Shown: piece after piece, positions 42,867 through 53,651 of the stretch
How the letters are laid out: the number at the start of each line of letters is the position of its first letter
Position numbering within the stretch: the first letter of the stretch is position 1
Assembly (NCBI GenBank): GCA_023386815.1
Contig: JAEWIZ010000001.1
Span: 62,001-126,000 of the forward strand
From: Bacillota bacterium
GTDB lineage: Bacteria; Bacillota; Clostridia; Lachnospirales; Lachnospiraceae
Length of the DNA stretch: 64,000 nt
Direction: 5' to 3'
Translations under genes and position numbers: made by a program
The notes under the pieces: model-generated
Databases searched by the model: none
The model's input: the letters and a program-made list of their open reading frames with translations, nothing else
What the model was told of the DNA's origin: nothing

Positions 42867-44201
42867 TTACTTTCCCTCAATTAAGCCGGTATGATAGTGC
42901 CCTGAGATAATCTCTTCGCGTTCTAAAAGCTCATACTGGTATTCAATATTTGTCTGTATTCCGTCAATTACCAGCTCGGATAAAGCTCGTTTCATTCGGC
43001 TGATAGCCTCTTTTCGATCCCTTCCGTATGCAATAACCTTTGCCAGCATGGAGTCATAACAGGAAGGAACCACATATCCGGAGTATAATGCACTATCCAC
43101 ACGTATCCCAAATCCTCCTGGAAACAGAACATTTTCCACCTTTCCCGGGCAAGGCATAAAATTCTTTGACGGATCCTCCGCATTGATTCTGCATTCAATG
43201 GCATGACCCTTAACTTCTATGTTCTCCTGACGGTAAGGCATGGCCTCACCATTCGCAATTCTAATCTGCTCCTTTATCATATCAATTCCTGTGACCATCT
43301 CCGTAACGGGATGCTCTACCTGAATTCGAGTATTCATTTCCATGAAATAGTAGTTGCCCTTATTATCTACTAAGAACTCAATGGTTCCTGCATTGATATA
43401 GCCTGTTGCTCCTGCTGCCTTTACAGCTGCATTACCCATCTTCTTACGTAATTCAGGTGTCATAATCGCTGAAGGAGATTCCTCAATCATCTTCTGATTT
43501 CTTCTTTGAACGGAGCAATCTCTTTCACCCAGATGAACCACATTGCCATAACTGTCTGCCAGAATCTGAAATTCAATATGTTTTGGATTAATAATCAGCT
43601 TCTCCATATATAGATTATCGTCGCCAAAGGCTGCCTTCGCTTCTGCTTTTGCAGAAAGGTAGAGTCGTTCCAGATCTTCCTTATCAAAGACTGCTCTCAT
43701 CCCTTTACCGCCTCCGCCGGCGCTGGCTTTAATCATAACTGGATATCCGATCTTCTCTGCTAATTCAAGAGCATCCTTAACCGTTTCAACAACACCATCT
43801 GAGCCAGGCACAACAGGTACTCCCGCTTTTATCATGGTTTCTCTGGCTTTTGATTTATTACCCATTAAATCAATGGTATCTGCTTTTGGTCCGATAAAGG
43901 TAATATTACAGTCCTCACACATTCTTGCAAAGGAGCTATTCTCTGAGAGGAAACCAAATCCAGGATGGACTGCTGTAGCTCCTGTCAGAACCGTTGCACT
44001 AATGATGTTCTGCATATTCAAATAACTATCTTTTGATTTCGCTGGTCCGATACATACTGCCTCATCTGCCAGCATCACATGCAGAGCTTCTCTATCTGCC
44101 TCGGAGTAAACTGCAACAGTTTTAATTCCCATCTCTTTACAGGCACGAATAATTCTTACTGCAATTTCCCCACGATTTGCTATTAATATTTTTTTAAACA
44201 T
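42867..44201 (-). CDS. accC: Acetyl-CoA carboxylase biotin carboxylase subunit
   Basis: This 444-aa ATP-grasp enzyme carboxylates the biotin on AccB. Visible motifs are [19 protein letters not shown] at 2-20, the Gly-rich ATP loop [11 protein letters not shown] near 160, [18 protein letters not shown] near 230 and [16 protein letters not shown] near 283, holding catalytic Glu and Arg residues. Length is standard. It lies 30 nt after fabZ and abuts accD. Confidence 0.97.
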   Translation of the reverse strand: MFKKILIANRGEIAVRIIRACKEMGIKTVAVYSEADREALHVMLADEAVCIGPAKSKDSYLNMQNIISATVLTGATAVHPGFGFLSENSSFARMCEDCNITFIGPKADTIDLMGNKSKARETMIKAGVPVVPGSDGVVETVKDALELAEKIGYPVMIKASAGGGGKGMRAVFDKEDLERLYLSAKAEAKAAFGDDNLYMEKLIINPKHIEFQILADSYGNVVHLGERDCSVQRRNQKMIEESPSAIMTPELRKKMGNAAVKAAGATGYINAGTIEFLVDNKGNYYFMEMNTRIQVEHPVTEMVTGIDMIKEQIRIANGEAMPYRQENIEVKGHAIECRINAEDPSKNFMPCPGKVENVLFPGGFGIRVDSALYSGYVVPSCYDSMLAKVIAYGRDRKEAISRMKRALSELVIDGIQTNIEYQYELLEREEIISGHYHTGLIEGK

Positions 44202-44231
44202 CGCAACTCTCCTTGATAATCATCTGGCACT

Positions 44232-44654
44232 TCACCCAATTGCGAAGGTTAGTTCAGCCTGCACTGCAACCTTGCCTTCAACATAAGCCTTTGCAGTTCC
44301 AACACCAATATTACCTTTACTTTTGGTAATCTCAACCTCAAGCGTTAATACATCACCCGGAACCACCTGTCTCTTAAACTTAGCTTTATCTATTCCGCCA
44401 AAAAATACGATTTTACCTTCATTTCCGGGTATCGTCAGCATACAGATAGCCCCCATCTGTGCCAGGGATTCGATAATAAGAACCCCGGGCATGACCGCCT
44501 TACCAGGAAAGTGCCCCGGGAAAAACGGTTCATTCATTGTCACGCATTTTTTCCCGACAGCTCTGACGCCCGCTTCCAATTCTTCCACACGATCAACTAA
44601 TAAAAATGGTGGTCTGTGAGGAAGTATTTTTTGAATTTCATCTATATTTAGCAT
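44232..44654 (-). CDS. fabZ: 3-hydroxyacyl-ACP dehydratase FabZ
   Basis: This 140-aa hot-dog fold dehydratase removes water from beta-hydroxyacyl-ACP. The catalytic His is in [20 protein letters not shown] near 48, with the Glu in the same stretch; [13 protein letters not shown] near 11 is the family N-terminus. No FabA or FabM homologue is present in the window. It lies 27 nt after accB. Confidence 0.95.
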   Translation of the reverse strand: MLNIDEIQKILPHRPPFLLVDRVEELEAGVRAVGKKCVTMNEPFFPGHFPGKAVMPGVLIIESLAQMGAICMLTIPGNEGKIVFFGGIDKAKFKRQVVPGDVLTLEVEITKSKGNIGVGTAKAYVEGKVAVQAELTFAIG

Positions 44655-44681
44655 AACATTACCCTTTCACAAGCAATTGGC

Positions 44682-45182
44682 CTACTTAATCAGAAACATG
44701 GGCTGACCAAACTCGACCATTTCTTCATTATTTATTAATATTTTAACAATCTCACCGTCAAGTTCACTCTCAATTTCATTCATAAGCTTCATGGCTTCTA
44801 TAATGCAAATTGTCTGACCCTTTTTCACCTTATCCCCTACCTTAACAAAAGGGGGTTTCTCTGGTGATGCAGATGTATAGAAGGTACCAACCATTGGAGA
44901 AACTATTTTATTCGTTCCAGCTTCTTCTACATCTTTTTCACTGCCTTCAGCGGAAGTAGATATTGCTGCTATAGGCGTTTGAGTTACCACAGGAGACTGT
45001 ACCGTTGGCGCTGGTGCATAACCAGGTATAAAAGCAGGGTTTGCTATCACCGGCTGCGCTGTATTTACAACCGGAAGCTCCTTTTCAAGGCAAATCCTAA
45101 CACCATTTTCCTCTATTTCTAGCTTTGTTAAATTCGTCTTGTTCATTTCCTTCATCAGATTAACGATTTCTTTGTAATCCAT
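44682..45182 (-). CDS. accB: Biotin carboxyl carrier protein of acetyl-CoA carboxylase
   Basis: This 166-aa carrier has an N-terminal helix, a Pro/Ala/Thr-rich flexible linker (about 40-80) and a C-terminal biotinyl domain. The biotin Lys is in [10 protein letters not shown] near 131. The ATG at 45182 (MDYKEIVN) has GGAGG five bases upstream; the ATG four codons earlier overlaps that site. It follows fabF after a 197-nt spacer that contains CCATGG inverted arms but no clear promoter. Confidence 0.95.
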   Translation of the reverse strand: MDYKEIVNLMKEMNKTNLTKLEIEENGVRICLEKELPVVNTAQPVIANPAFIPGYAPAPTVQSPVVTQTPIAAISTSAEGSEKDVEEAGTNKIVSPMVGTFYTSASPEKPPFVKVGDKVKKGQTICIIEAMKLMNEIESELDGEIVKILINNEEMVEFGQPMFLIK

Positions 45183-45379
45183 ATTTACCTCCATCCCTTA
45201 AGATCGTGAAGTTTATTCTATATTAACGGGCATAAAATTATTACATTCCAAAGCAAAGCCTTGCTATTACCATGGAGACTATATACCATGACAGTATGTT
45301 CTTATATGATCATTTTCCATGGCCATTATCTTATGTCACTTATTTTTATCAACTGCTTTTTTTAATAATAGTAATAGGC

Positions 45380-46615
45380 TTATTCTACGTTTTTGAATAC
45401 CAGCGTAGCATTATGTCCGCCAAATCCTAAGGAGTTAGACATTGTAAAGTTAAGCTTCGCTGTCCTGCCCACACCTGGTACATAATCCAAATCACATTCT
45501 TCATCAGGCACCATTAAACCTATGGTTGCAGGTATGAAGCTATTCTCCATTGCTTTTACGCAGATAATCGCTTCTACCGCACCTGCCGCTCCAAGTAAAT
45601 GTCCAATCATAGATTTCGTTGAACTGATTGGTGTATGATATGCTTCTTCACCCAAGGCGAGCTTAATCGCAATAGTTTCCACACGATCATTGGTAGGAGT
45701 ACTGGTTCCATGAGCGTTGATATAGGACACATCCTTAGATGTTATTCCTGCTTCATCCATTGCAAGCTTCATTGCTCTTGCGCCGCCTTCACCATCCGGA
45801 GCCGGAGCAGTAATATGATATGCATCACAAGTGGTACCATATCCAACTACCTCAGCATAGATTTTTGCACCTCTAGCCTTTGCATGTTCGTAATCCTCCA
45901 GTACCAGAATACCGGCACCTTCACCCATTACAAAGCCATCACGTTCCTTATCGAACGGGATGGAAGCCCTTAGGGGATCCTGGCTGGTTGATAAAGCTGT
46001 TAAGGATTGAAAACCAGCAACTGCAAGTGGTGTAATAGAACCTTCTGTTCCACCTGCTAAGATAATATCGCTGTACCCATGCTTAATACTTCGAAAAGCT
46101 TCTCCGATACAGTTAGTACCTGTAGCACAGGCAGTAACAACATTAGTACAAATCCCCTTTAAACCAAATTGGATGGCAATATTTCCTGCTGCCATATTGG
46201 TAATTGTCATTGGGATAAATAATGGACTAACACGCTTTGGTCCTTTATCTCGTAAAGTATTGGTTTCTTTCTCAATATCATCAATCGCACCGATACCAGA
46301 GCCAACGATAACCCCAGCACGATCCATATCTATCTTATTCAGATCAAGTCCTGAATCTGCAACTGCTTCTTTCGCTGCTGCCACTGCAAGCTGTGAGAAC
46401 CGATCCATTCTTCTTGCTTCTTTAAAGTCCATATAATCCTTTGGGTCGAAACTCTTTACCTGTGCGGCTAATCTTGCACTATAGGACTCTGTATCAAAAT
46501 TATTGATAAAATCAATGCCGCAGGTACCAGCCATTACATTATCAAAAAATTCATTTACATTATTACCGATGGGGGTAATTGCACCCATTCCTGTTACAAC
46601 TACTCTTCTTGCCAT
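45380..46615 (-). CDS. fabF: Beta-ketoacyl-ACP synthase II
   Basis: This 411-aa condensing enzyme elongates acyl-ACP with malonyl-ACP. The Cys-His-His triad is visible: VTACATGTN near 160, NAHGTSTPTND near 299 and KSMIGHLLGAAGAVEA near 334. It is the only elongating synthase in the operon, so in organisms without FabB it would handle all chain lengths. It lies 39 nt after fabG. Confidence 0.96.
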   Translation of the reverse strand: MARRVVVTGMGAITPIGNNVNEFFDNVMAGTCGIDFINNFDTESYSARLAAQVKSFDPKDYMDFKEARRMDRFSQLAVAAAKEAVADSGLDLNKIDMDRAGVIVGSGIGAIDDIEKETNTLRDKGPKRVSPLFIPMTITNMAAGNIAIQFGLKGICTNVVTACATGTNCIGEAFRSIKHGYSDIILAGGTEGSITPLAVAGFQSLTALSTSQDPLRASIPFDKERDGFVMGEGAGILVLEDYEHAKARGAKIYAEVVGYGTTCDAYHITAPAPDGEGGARAMKLAMDEAGITSKDVSYINAHGTSTPTNDRVETIAIKLALGEEAYHTPISSTKSMIGHLLGAAGAVEAIICVKAMENSFIPATIGLMVPDEECDLDYVPGVGRTAKLNFTMSNSLGFGGHNATLVFKNVE

Positions 46616-46654
46616 AGTATTTTTCCTCCATTGCTTGAAGGAGGGTTAACCTCC

Positions 46655-47395
46655 TTACATTACCATGCCGCCATCCACTTGGATTACCTGGCCTGTGATA
46701 TAATTTGCTGCATCGGATGCCAGGAAGCAAACAGCATTTGCAACCTCTTCCGCTTTTCCATATCGTTTCAGGGGAATCGTCGCTATCGTAGCTTCTTTCA
46801 CTTTCTCTGATAAGGTATCCGTCATATCAGTTTCAATAAAGCCAGGAGCAACAGCGTTTACTGTAATACCTCTGGATGCTAATTCCCTTGCTGCTGATTT
46901 TGCCATGCCAATTACTCCGGCTTTCGAAGCAGAATAATTTATCTGACCAGCATTTCCTGTTAATCCAACTACAGATGATATATTTACCATTCTTCCACTT
47001 TTTTGTTTTAACATAATAGTAGAAGCATGCTTCATACAAAAGAAGGTTCCCTTCAGGTTAATGTCAAGAACACCGTCAAATTCGTCTTCCGTCATTCTCA
47101 TCATCAAATTATCCTTGGTAACGCCTGCATTATTCACTAGTACATCAAGTCTGCCAAATTGTTTTACAGCCTCGTCTATCAGCTTCTTTGCTTCTTCTTC
47201 TTTACTGATATCTGCCTGCACGGCAATTGCTTGAGCTCCTGCCGCTTTGACCTGGTTCAAAAGCTCCTCTACTTGCGTGATACTATTGCGGTAATTAATT
47301 ACTACCTTTGCACCGTGCTGAGCAAACTGCAGCGCAATCGCTCTACCGATTCCTCTTCCAGCCCCAGTAATCACTGCTACTTTTCCATTCAGCAT
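46655..47395 (-). CDS. fabG: 3-oxoacyl-ACP reductase FabG
   Basis: This 246-aa short-chain dehydrogenase uses NADPH to reduce beta-ketoacyl-ACP. The nucleotide loop TGAGRGIG at 10-17, NNAGVTKDN near 88 and the active-site Ser (NISSVVG) plus YSASKAG near 152 are all intact. The C-terminus ends VDGGMVM, typical of FabG. It lies 27 nt after fabD. Confidence 0.96.
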   Translation of the reverse strand: MLNGKVAVITGAGRGIGRAIALQFAQHGAKVVINYRNSITQVEELLNQVKAAGAQAIAVQADISKEEEAKKLIDEAVKQFGRLDVLVNNAGVTKDNLMMRMTEDEFDGVLDINLKGTFFCMKHASTIMLKQKSGRMVNISSVVGLTGNAGQINYSASKAGVIGMAKSAARELASRGITVNAVAPGFIETDMTDTLSEKVKEATIATIPLKRYGKAEEVANAVCFLASDAANYITGQVIQVDGGMVM

Positions 47396-47422
47396 ATTTT
47401 TCTATCCTTTCAATAACTCACA

Positions 47423-48364
47423 CTATTCCTCTGCTTTTAATGCAATTACCGTCGCTTCCAGGGAGGCCATATTTTCAACATTATATACCTTAAGGCTGCG
47501 ATCAACCTTTCTCACAAAGCCTGAAAGAGTTTTACCTGGTCCAATTTCAACAAAATTCTGAACTCCGTCGGCAATCATATTGCGAATGGTTTGTTCCCAC
47601 AACACGCTGCTCATAACCTGATGATATAAAAGCTCCTTGATCTTGGCTGTACTGCTTACGAATTCAGCATTCACATTACTAATGACCGGTATCTGCATAT
47701 CATCAATCACAATCAGCTCAAGCTCAGTACGCAATCGTTCTGCGGCTGGTTTCAGCATTGAGGTGTGAAAAGGAGCACTAACTGCTAAATCAAGTGTCTT
47801 TAGGGCACCTTTCTCCTTCGCGAGTCTAGCTGCTTCATCTACCGCCTTATTTTCACCACCAATAACAATCTGGCCGGGACAGTTAAAGTTCGCTGCTTCT
47901 ACGATTCCAAAAGAACTAGCCTCCTGACAGGCTTCTCTGACTTTATCCTCTGACAAATTCAAAATAGCACACATCTTACCAACCCCAGCCGGAACAGCCT
48001 CCTGCATGAAGCGGCCTCTTTTTCTTACTAAAGGTACTACCTGTGATAGAGTAAATACTCCGCTGGCAGTAAGAGCCGAATACTCTCCAAGGCTTAAGCC
48101 AGCAACTACGTCAGGCTTAATATCATATGACCTAATTGCCTGATATACGGCTGTAGACATGGTAACTATCGCCGGTTGAGTATTTTCTGTTAAATCCAGT
48201 TCTTCCTTGCTACCTGCAAATATTAATTGTGCGAGATCCATATCTAGGCTTTCATTCGCCTCAAGAAAGATATTTCTGCATGACTCAAAATTATCATAAA
48301 GCTCCTTACCCATACCAATGTACTGGGAACCCTGACCTGCAAATAAGAATGCTGTTTTTTTCAT
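47423..48364 (-). CDS. fabD: Malonyl-CoA:ACP transacylase
   Basis: This 313-aa enzyme loads malonate on ACP. The nucleophile is in GLSLGEYSAL near 89 and the catalytic His in APFHTSML near 198; FLFAGQGSQYIGMG at 5-18 is the family start. The ATG at 48364 is chosen because it begins that conserved N-terminus and has AGGGTGA ahead. The fabK stop lies 13 nt upstream. Confidence 0.96.
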   Translation of the reverse strand: MKKTAFLFAGQGSQYIGMGKELYDNFESCRNIFLEANESLDMDLAQLIFAGSKEELDLTENTQPAIVTMSTAVYQAIRSYDIKPDVVAGLSLGEYSALTASGVFTLSQVVPLVRKRGRFMQEAVPAGVGKMCAILNLSEDKVREACQEASSFGIVEAANFNCPGQIVIGGENKAVDEAARLAKEKGALKTLDLAVSAPFHTSMLKPAAERLRTELELIVIDDMQIPVISNVNAEFVSSTAKIKELLYHQVMSSVLWEQTIRNMIADGVQNFVEIGPGKTLSGFVRKVDRSLKVYNVENMASLEATVIALKAEE

Positions 48365-48377
48365 TGTATTCACCCTA

Positions 48378-49313
48378 TTACCTACTCCAATTCTTTGATA
48401 GCAGTTGTTCTGCCTCTGCAAACATCTCTGTGATGATTTCTTTACAGCTTTGCTCTTTCTTTACAATTGCTGCGATCTGACCGGCCATAATACTGCCATA
48501 ATCGATATCACCTTCAACAACTGCTTTTGCAAGTGCACCAATGCCGAGAGTCTCGTAAGCATTAAGAGGTGCAGCTTTTGCTTCTAATTCAGAGAATTGA
48601 CGACTCAGTTTATTTTTTAATACTCGTACCGGATGCCCTGTTGGACGCCCGGTTACTACGGTATCAATATCTTTCGAATTAAGTACCTTTTGTTTATAAT
48701 TTTGATGGACGGTACATTCATAAGCACTTAAGAAGCGAGTGCCCACCTGTATTGCATCTGCACCTAGCATAAAGGCTGCTGCAACACCTCTACCATCTGC
48801 GATTCCACCGGCTGCAATAACTGGAACATCCACAGCATCGACAACCTGGGGAACCAATACCATGGTTGTAAGTTCTCCCACATGTCCGCCGGATTCCGTT
48901 CCTTCCGCAATTACTGCATCTGCACCGCTTCGTACCATTCTTTTTGCAATGGCAACAGAAGGTACAACCGGAATAACTTTTATGCCATGAGATTTCCACA
49001 TCTCCATATATTTACCCGGAGCACCCGCACCGGTAGTAACTACCCTGACACCTTCCTCGCAAACCATTCTTGCTATCTCATCTGCATTTTCACTAAGCAG
49101 CATAATGTTTACGCCAAAGGGTTTCTTTGTTGCCATTTTTGCTTTTCTTACCTCAGCGCGAACATACTCCACCGGTGCAGTTCCCCCTGCGATAATTCCA
49201 AGGCCGCCTGCTTCTGATACAGCTGATGCCAAAGAAGCATCGGAAATTCTAGCCATGGCACCTTGGAATATAGGGTAATCAATATCTAACAGTTCACATA
49301 TACGTGACTTCAT
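48378..49313 (-). CDS. fabK: FMN-dependent enoyl-ACP reductase II
   Basis: This 311-aa FMN TIM barrel reduces enoyl-ACP with NAD(P)H, a triclosan-insensitive substitute for FabI. Recognisable stretches are YPIFQGAMARISDASLASAV near 13, EGTESGGHVGE near 138, AAGGIADGRG near 168 and GADAIQVGTRFL near 184. The 2-nitropropane dioxygenase family is related, but the place in a fab operon settles the call. It lies 41 nt after acpP. Confidence 0.95.
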   Translation of the reverse strand: MKSRICELLDIDYPIFQGAMARISDASLASAVSEAGGLGIIAGGTAPVEYVRAEVRKAKMATKKPFGVNIMLLSENADEIARMVCEEGVRVVTTGAGAPGKYMEMWKSHGIKVIPVVPSVAIAKRMVRSGADAVIAEGTESGGHVGELTTMVLVPQVVDAVDVPVIAAGGIADGRGVAAAFMLGADAIQVGTRFLSAYECTVHQNYKQKVLNSKDIDTVVTGRPTGHPVRVLKNKLSRQFSELEAKAAPLNAYETLGIGALAKAVVEGDIDYGSIMAGQIAAIVKKEQSCKEIITEMFAEAEQLLSKNWSR

Positions 49314-49354
49314 TCTGCCTATCCTCCATTTGCTCTTATGAGCGTTGCAGGGAA

Positions 49355-49591
49355 TTATGCTTCCTCGCTTCTCTTTGATAAATATTTCTCGATATCACCA
49401 ATTGTATTGATGCTTTCTGTGTCCTCTGTTGGAATCTCAATTCCGAACTCTTCTTCTAAAGACATAATGATTTGGAAAAGATCCAAAGAATCCGCGTTAA
49501 GATCGTCCTTTAAAGATGTCTCTGAGGTTAATTCTGCTAAATCTACTCCTAATTGCTCTGCCACTACTTCTTTAATCTTGTTGAAATCCAT
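49355..49591 (-). CDS. acpP: Acyl carrier protein
   Basis: This 78-aa acidic four-helix carrier has the phosphopantetheine Ser in NADSLDLFQII near 35. An AGGAGG site lies 8 nt ahead of the ATG. The 167-nt spacer before it, towards fabH, has a CCAGA/TCTGG small hairpin and no clear promoter. It carries all intermediates of the pathway encoded around it. Confidence 0.97.
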   Translation of the reverse strand: MDFNKIKEVVAEQLGVDLAELTSETSLKDDLNADSLDLFQIIMSLEEEFGIEIPTEDTESINTIGDIEKYLSKRSEEA

Positions 49592-49758
49592 TTTTAAATC
49601 CTCCTAAAATTTTATAAGTATTATTATCTCCAGATTGATACTCTGGTGCATCCTGTAATTTAGTTTCCTAATCTCATTACTTTCTACATAACTAAAAATG
49701 CTTCAAAATTATTAAAATATTTTAACTATTGGCATAAAAAAATATAATTCGCCATACT

Positions 49759-50739
49759 TCACTTATTCCATTCGACTAAAATAGCTCCACTGGTCATACC
49801 GCCGCCAAAACCAACGAGAATTATCTTATCCCCCTGATCAAGCATATTCTTTTCGTTCATCTCATCAAGAGCTATCCCAATCGTCGCTGCCGATGTATTA
49901 CCATAGAGATCGAGATTAACAAAAAATTTGTCCAGTGGTATCCCTGCGAATTTTGCTGCCTGTTCAATAATTCTATAATTAGCCTGATGTGCTACCACAT
50001 ATTTAATGTCCTCTTCCTTCAAATCTGCCTTTGCCAGAACCTTTTGTATTAAATCACTTATGGTTCGAACGGCAAATTTAAACACTTCCTGACCCTTCAT
50101 CGAGATATAAGGAGAAATATTATCCTTTCTCTCTACAAATGGATTGGATACAGGTAGAGCGGGTAGACATAAATAATCTTGCTTGCTGCCATCACTAATC
50201 ATATGCATCGACCTAATACCATGATTTTGTTCAGAGGCTTGCAAGATTACTGCTCCTGCTCCATCGCCAAACAACACACAAGTACCTCTGTCAGTCCAGT
50301 CCATTGCTTTCGAAAGGGTCTCTGCACCAATGACTAAGATCGTTTGGAACATTCCACTTTCGATAAAGGATGTAGCTACTGCCATTCCATATACAAGTCC
50401 TGTGCATGCCGCTGACAAATCAAATGCTGCCGCTTTTTTTGCTCCCAGCAGATCCTGTACGATGCATGCTACGGATGGCATAAAAGAATCCGGTGTTATA
50501 GTTGCACAGATAATTAAATCCAAAGCATCAGCACCTAATTCTGCTCTTTCCAAAGCTTTTAAACCAGCTTTATACGCTAAATCCGAAGTGTTTTCACCAG
50601 TTGAAATTCTTCTTTGCTTGATTCCTGTCCTTGATGTAATCCATTCATCACTAGTTTCAACGATGTTTGCCAAATCATTATTTGTAATAACCTGTTCCGG
50701 CAAACACCTTCCGGTGCCGATGATTGTTGCATATCTCAT
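49759..50739 (-). CDS. fabH: Beta-ketoacyl-ACP synthase III
   Basis: This 326-aa enzyme starts chains by condensing an acyl-CoA with malonyl-ACP. The Cys is in DLSAACTGLVYG near 107, His in VVAHQANYRI near 253 and Asn in LYGNTSAATIG near 282. The ATG at 50739 (MRYATIIGTG) has AGGAGG nine bases upstream; the ORF extends 24 nt further but without support. It is the first enzyme gene after the fabT-type regulator, 52 nt away. Confidence 0.96.
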   Translation of the reverse strand: MRYATIIGTGRCLPEQVITNNDLANIVETSDEWITSRTGIKQRRISTGENTSDLAYKAGLKALERAELGADALDLIICATITPDSFMPSVACIVQDLLGAKKAAAFDLSAACTGLVYGMAVATSFIESGMFQTILVIGAETLSKAMDWTDRGTCVLFGDGAGAVILQASEQNHGIRSMHMISDGSKQDYLCLPALPVSNPFVERKDNISPYISMKGQEVFKFAVRTISDLIQKVLAKADLKEEDIKYVVAHQANYRIIEQAAKFAGIPLDKFFVNLDLYGNTSAATIGIALDEMNEKNMLDQGDKIILVGFGGGMTSGAILVEWNK

Positions 50740-50791
50740 CTTGCGAGTCCTCCTATACGACACTTCTTTCCATTGCCTTATATCAGTTACG

Positions 50792-51253
50792 CTATTTCTG
50801 TTTTTCCGGCTCCTGATATATTACTTTCAAATGCTTGTTCAGTTTGCTTAGTGCGTTTAGAAGAATTTCCTCTTCCTCCTGAGAAAAATCCTTCATAATT
50901 GCCTTTACCATATCCAAATGGAACTTCTCATGGATACGATATGCTAGTTTTCCCCTTGGTGTCAGATTAATATTCACAATTCTTCGATCCGAACTACTTC
51001 GACTGCGTTCCAGATAACCTTTCTTAATCAGCTTGTCGACTGCTGTTGTCAAAGTTCCCATCGTAATCTCCAGTGCAGTTGCAACCTCAGACATAGTTTT
51101 TGCTCCATATAATCCAACTGCTTCGATGGTGTGTATCTCTGTGATGGATAAATCCTTAAATTCACCCTTCTTTATAGAATACTCTTCTATATGATTTACA
51201 TCATCATAGACTTCAACCAACATTTTATTAATCATTACAAGCTTTTCATTCAT
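50792..51253 (-). CDS. fabT: MarR-family regulator of fatty-acid synthesis (FabT-like)
   Basis: This 153-aa winged-helix regulator has MarR features: KTMSEVATALEITMGTLTTA near 56 (recognition helix) and a wing DRRIVNINLTPRGK near 93. FabT proteins bind acyl-ACP and repress fab genes when long-chain acyl-ACP is plentiful. The ATG at 51253 has GGAGTG upstream; the longer frame has no ribosome site. A palindrome matching the FabT box overlaps its promoter. Position at the head of the operon is as in streptococci. Confidence 0.88.
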   Translation of the reverse strand: MNEKLVMINKMLVEVYDDVNHIEEYSIKKGEFKDLSITEIHTIEAVGLYGAKTMSEVATALEITMGTLTTAVDKLIKKGYLERSRSSSDRRIVNINLTPRGKLAYRIHEKFHLDMVKAIMKDFSQEEEEILLNALSKLNKHLKVIYQEPEKQK

Positions 51254-51290
51254 GTGCTTCACTCCTAAGCATATGTTTTGTATTACAAAC

Positions 51291-51307
51291 ATTTTGATAA
51301 TCAAAAT
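51291..51307. promoter_or_regulatory. FabT-type operator
   Basis: ATTTTGATAATCAAAAT is a palindrome apart from its central base and closely matches the FabT box TTTGATNATCAAA that I recall from streptococci. It overlaps the -10 box of the fabT promoter, which implies autorepression and control of the whole operon. Confidence 0.85.
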
Positions 51308-51333
51308 ATATAGTATCATACAGTAAATGTCAA
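51305..51333 (-). promoter_or_regulatory. Promoter of the fabT-acc/fab operon
   Basis: TTGACA (51333-51328) and TATATT (51310-51305) are spaced by 17 nt on the minus strand. The operator begins within the -10 box. No other clear promoter was found inside the 10-kb operon. Confidence 0.8.
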
Positions 51334-51449
51334 GTTAATTTTTATTAACAAACCATTAACTCCCAATTCACTAATTCTTAAAATAATTGATCAGCTCCTT
51401 CGAAATCCCATAAAAGTCAACTCAGTCACTCCAGGAAGAACTCATAATA

Positions 51450-51481
51450 CATGAGCCGTTCGTAAAAACGAACGGCTCATG
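51450..51481 (-). terminator. Hairpin downstream of glnN
   Basis: CATGAGCCGTTCGT and its complement form a perfect 13-14 bp stem with a short A-rich loop, 33 nt after the glnN stop. The following sequence on the minus strand has only a poor T run (GTATTATG), so termination may be imperfect. Confidence 0.6.
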
Positions 51482-51513
51482 GAAACAAACAAATCTAAAA
51501 TTTTAAATTAGTA

Positions 51514-53622
51514 TTACACTTCAAATAATAAATCGCCATAAGTAGGAACTGGCCATACTTCCTTAGCAACTAATACTTCTAAAGCATCAATAGGAGCTCT
51601 TAAAGCTGCCATTGCAGGTGTAACATCTGTTTTAAAGTATTTAGCCTGTTCTTCCATATCATCAATCGAGTTAGCCTTTGCAGTAACTTCCTGTAATTTC
51701 TTTAAAGCTGCTTGTGCTTCTACAAGTAATGCAGAGATTTCTTTCAACAAACCAGCCTGAACGCTCACATCTGCATCTGCAACTGCTGCTTTCACTGCAT
51801 TAATGGAATCTGCAAGTTCTTTTGTATACTTAATAATTGCAGGAATATACTTAGCCGCAACCATAGAAATCATAGTCTTTGCTTCAATGTTGATTGCCTT
51901 AGCATAGGATTCAAACAAAACCTCTGCGCGGGAATGAAGCTCTGATGCAGTGAATACCCTGTGCTTCTCAAATAATGTAACAGCCTTCTCGGTAGCAAAA
52001 GCAGGAATAGCCTCAACCATGGACTTAATGTTTGGCAGTCCTCTCTTAGCAGCTTCTTCTACCCATGCCTCAGCATAACCATTGCCATTGAATACGATTC
52101 TCTTATGTTCTGTTAAAGTCTTCTTAATTAAGTCATGAAGAGCAATCTCAAAGTTCTCAGCTTTCTCCAATTCATCTGCCATATCGCTTAGAGCATCAGC
52201 AACGATGGTATTAAGTACTGTATTCGCTGTAGCAATAGACATAGAAGATGCTACCATACGGAATTCAAATTTATTACCAGTGAAGGCAAAAGGTGATGTA
52301 CGGTTTCTATCTGTTGCATCCTTCATAAATCCAGGGATTGTCTGAACGCCTACACTTAGCTTTCCGCCAGTTTTGGAGCTCTTTGCTTCACCTGTTTCAA
52401 TTAACTGCATAATAACGTCTTCCAGCTGCTCGCCTAAGAATACGGAGATGATAGCCGGAGGAGCCTCGTTTGCACCTAATCTATGATCATTTCCTGGGTT
52501 AGCTGCGGATATACGAAGTAAATCAGCATGTAAATCTACTGCCTTTAAAACTGCTGCCAGGAATAACAAGAACTGTACATTGTCATGTGGTGTTTTACCA
52601 GGATCAAGGAGATTTTTACCTGTATCAGTTACCAGTGACCAGTTGTCATGTTTACCGGAACCATTTACACCAGCGAAAGGTTTCTCATGAAGTAAACAGG
52701 CTAAGTTATGACGATTAGCAACCTTCTTCATAATTTCCATTACTAATTGATTGTGATCTGTAGCAATATTTGCTGTAGCATAAATAGGAGCCAATTCATG
52801 CTGTGCAGGAGCAACCTCATTATGCTGAGTTTTTGCAGTAACGCCTAACTTCCACAGTTCAACATTTAATTCCTTCATGTAGGAAGCAACTCTTTCCTTA
52901 ATGCAACCAAAGTAATGATCATCAAGTTCCTGACCTTTTGGAGGCATTGCTCCGAATAAAGTTCTTCCACTGAAGATAAGATCATCTCTTTTTAAATATT
53001 TTGCTTTATCTACTAAGAAGTATTCCTGCTCCGGACCAACGGAAGCACTTACCTTCTTTACTCTATCATGGCCAAATAATTTGAGTACACGTACAGCCTG
53101 TGTGCTGACAGCTTCCATGGAACGAAGAAGAGGAGTTTTCATATCCAAAGCTTCGCCAGTGTATGAACAGAAAGCAGTAGGAATGCAAAGTGTTACGCCT
53201 GCAGCGTCTTCTCTTAAGAATGCTGGTGAGGTACAATCCCAAGCTGTATAACCTCTAGCCTCAAATGTAGCACGAAGACCACCGGATGGGAAAGAGGAAG
53301 CATCAGGTTCACCCTTAATTAATTCTTTACCCGAGAATTCCATAATAATCTTACCATCTGAGGTAGGGTTAATAAAGGAATCATGTTTCTCAGCTGTGAT
53401 ACCGGTCATTGGCTGGAACCAGTGAGTATAGTGAGTTGCTCCACGTTCAATTGCCCAATCCTTCATTGCGTTAGCAACAACTTCAGCTACACTAGGATCA
53501 AGGTCCTCGCCATTTTCAATTGTCTTCTTAAGCGCTGCATAAGTTTTCTTCGGTAGGCGCTCCACCATTGTTGCATCATTAAATACGTCACTTCCAAAAA
53601 GTTCTGTTAATTTCTCTGACAT
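51514..53622 (-). CDS. glnN: Glutamine synthetase type III
   Basis: This 702-aa GSIII makes glutamine from glutamate, ammonia and ATP. Large size and family blocks identify it: [19 protein letters not shown] near 60, [20 protein letters not shown] near 150, [11 protein letters not shown] near 197, [14 protein letters not shown] near 270 and [19 protein letters not shown] near 375. GSIII is common in Bacteroides and clostridia. The upstream leader has a terminator-like hairpin before the ribosome site AGGAG. It is monocistronic as far as visible. Confidence 0.96.
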   Translation of the reverse strand: MSEKLTELFGSDVFNDATMVERLPKKTYAALKKTIENGEDLDPSVAEVVANAMKDWAIERGATHYTHWFQPMTGITAEKHDSFINPTSDGKIIMEFSGKELIKGEPDASSFPSGGLRATFEARGYTAWDCTSPAFLREDAAGVTLCIPTAFCSYTGEALDMKTPLLRSMEAVSTQAVRVLKLFGHDRVKKVSASVGPEQEYFLVDKAKYLKRDDLIFSGRTLFGAMPPKGQELDDHYFGCIKERVASYMKELNVELWKLGVTAKTQHNEVAPAQHELAPIYATANIATDHNQLVMEIMKKVANRHNLACLLHEKPFAGVNGSGKHDNWSLVTDTGKNLLDPGKTPHDNVQFLLFLAAVLKAVDLHADLLRISAANPGNDHRLGANEAPPAIISVFLGEQLEDVIMQLIETGEAKSSKTGGKLSVGVQTIPGFMKDATDRNRTSPFAFTGNKFEFRMVASSMSIATANTVLNTIVADALSDMADELEKAENFEIALHDLIKKTLTEHKRIVFNGNGYAEAWVEEAAKRGLPNIKSMVEAIPAFATEKAVTLFEKHRVFTASELHSRAEVLFESYAKAINIEAKTMISMVAAKYIPAIIKYTKELADSINAVKAAVADADVSVQAGLLKEISALLVEAQAALKKLQEVTAKANSIDDMEEQAKYFKTDVTPAMAALRAPIDALEVLVAKEVWPVPTYGDLLFEV

Positions 53623-53651
53623 ATCATTTCTCCTCTCATGATTATGAAAAA

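Noticed and set aside
49592..49758. Second FabT box between fabH and acpP
   Set aside because: TTTTAATAATTTTGA shares only part of the palindrome and has no promoter next to it.
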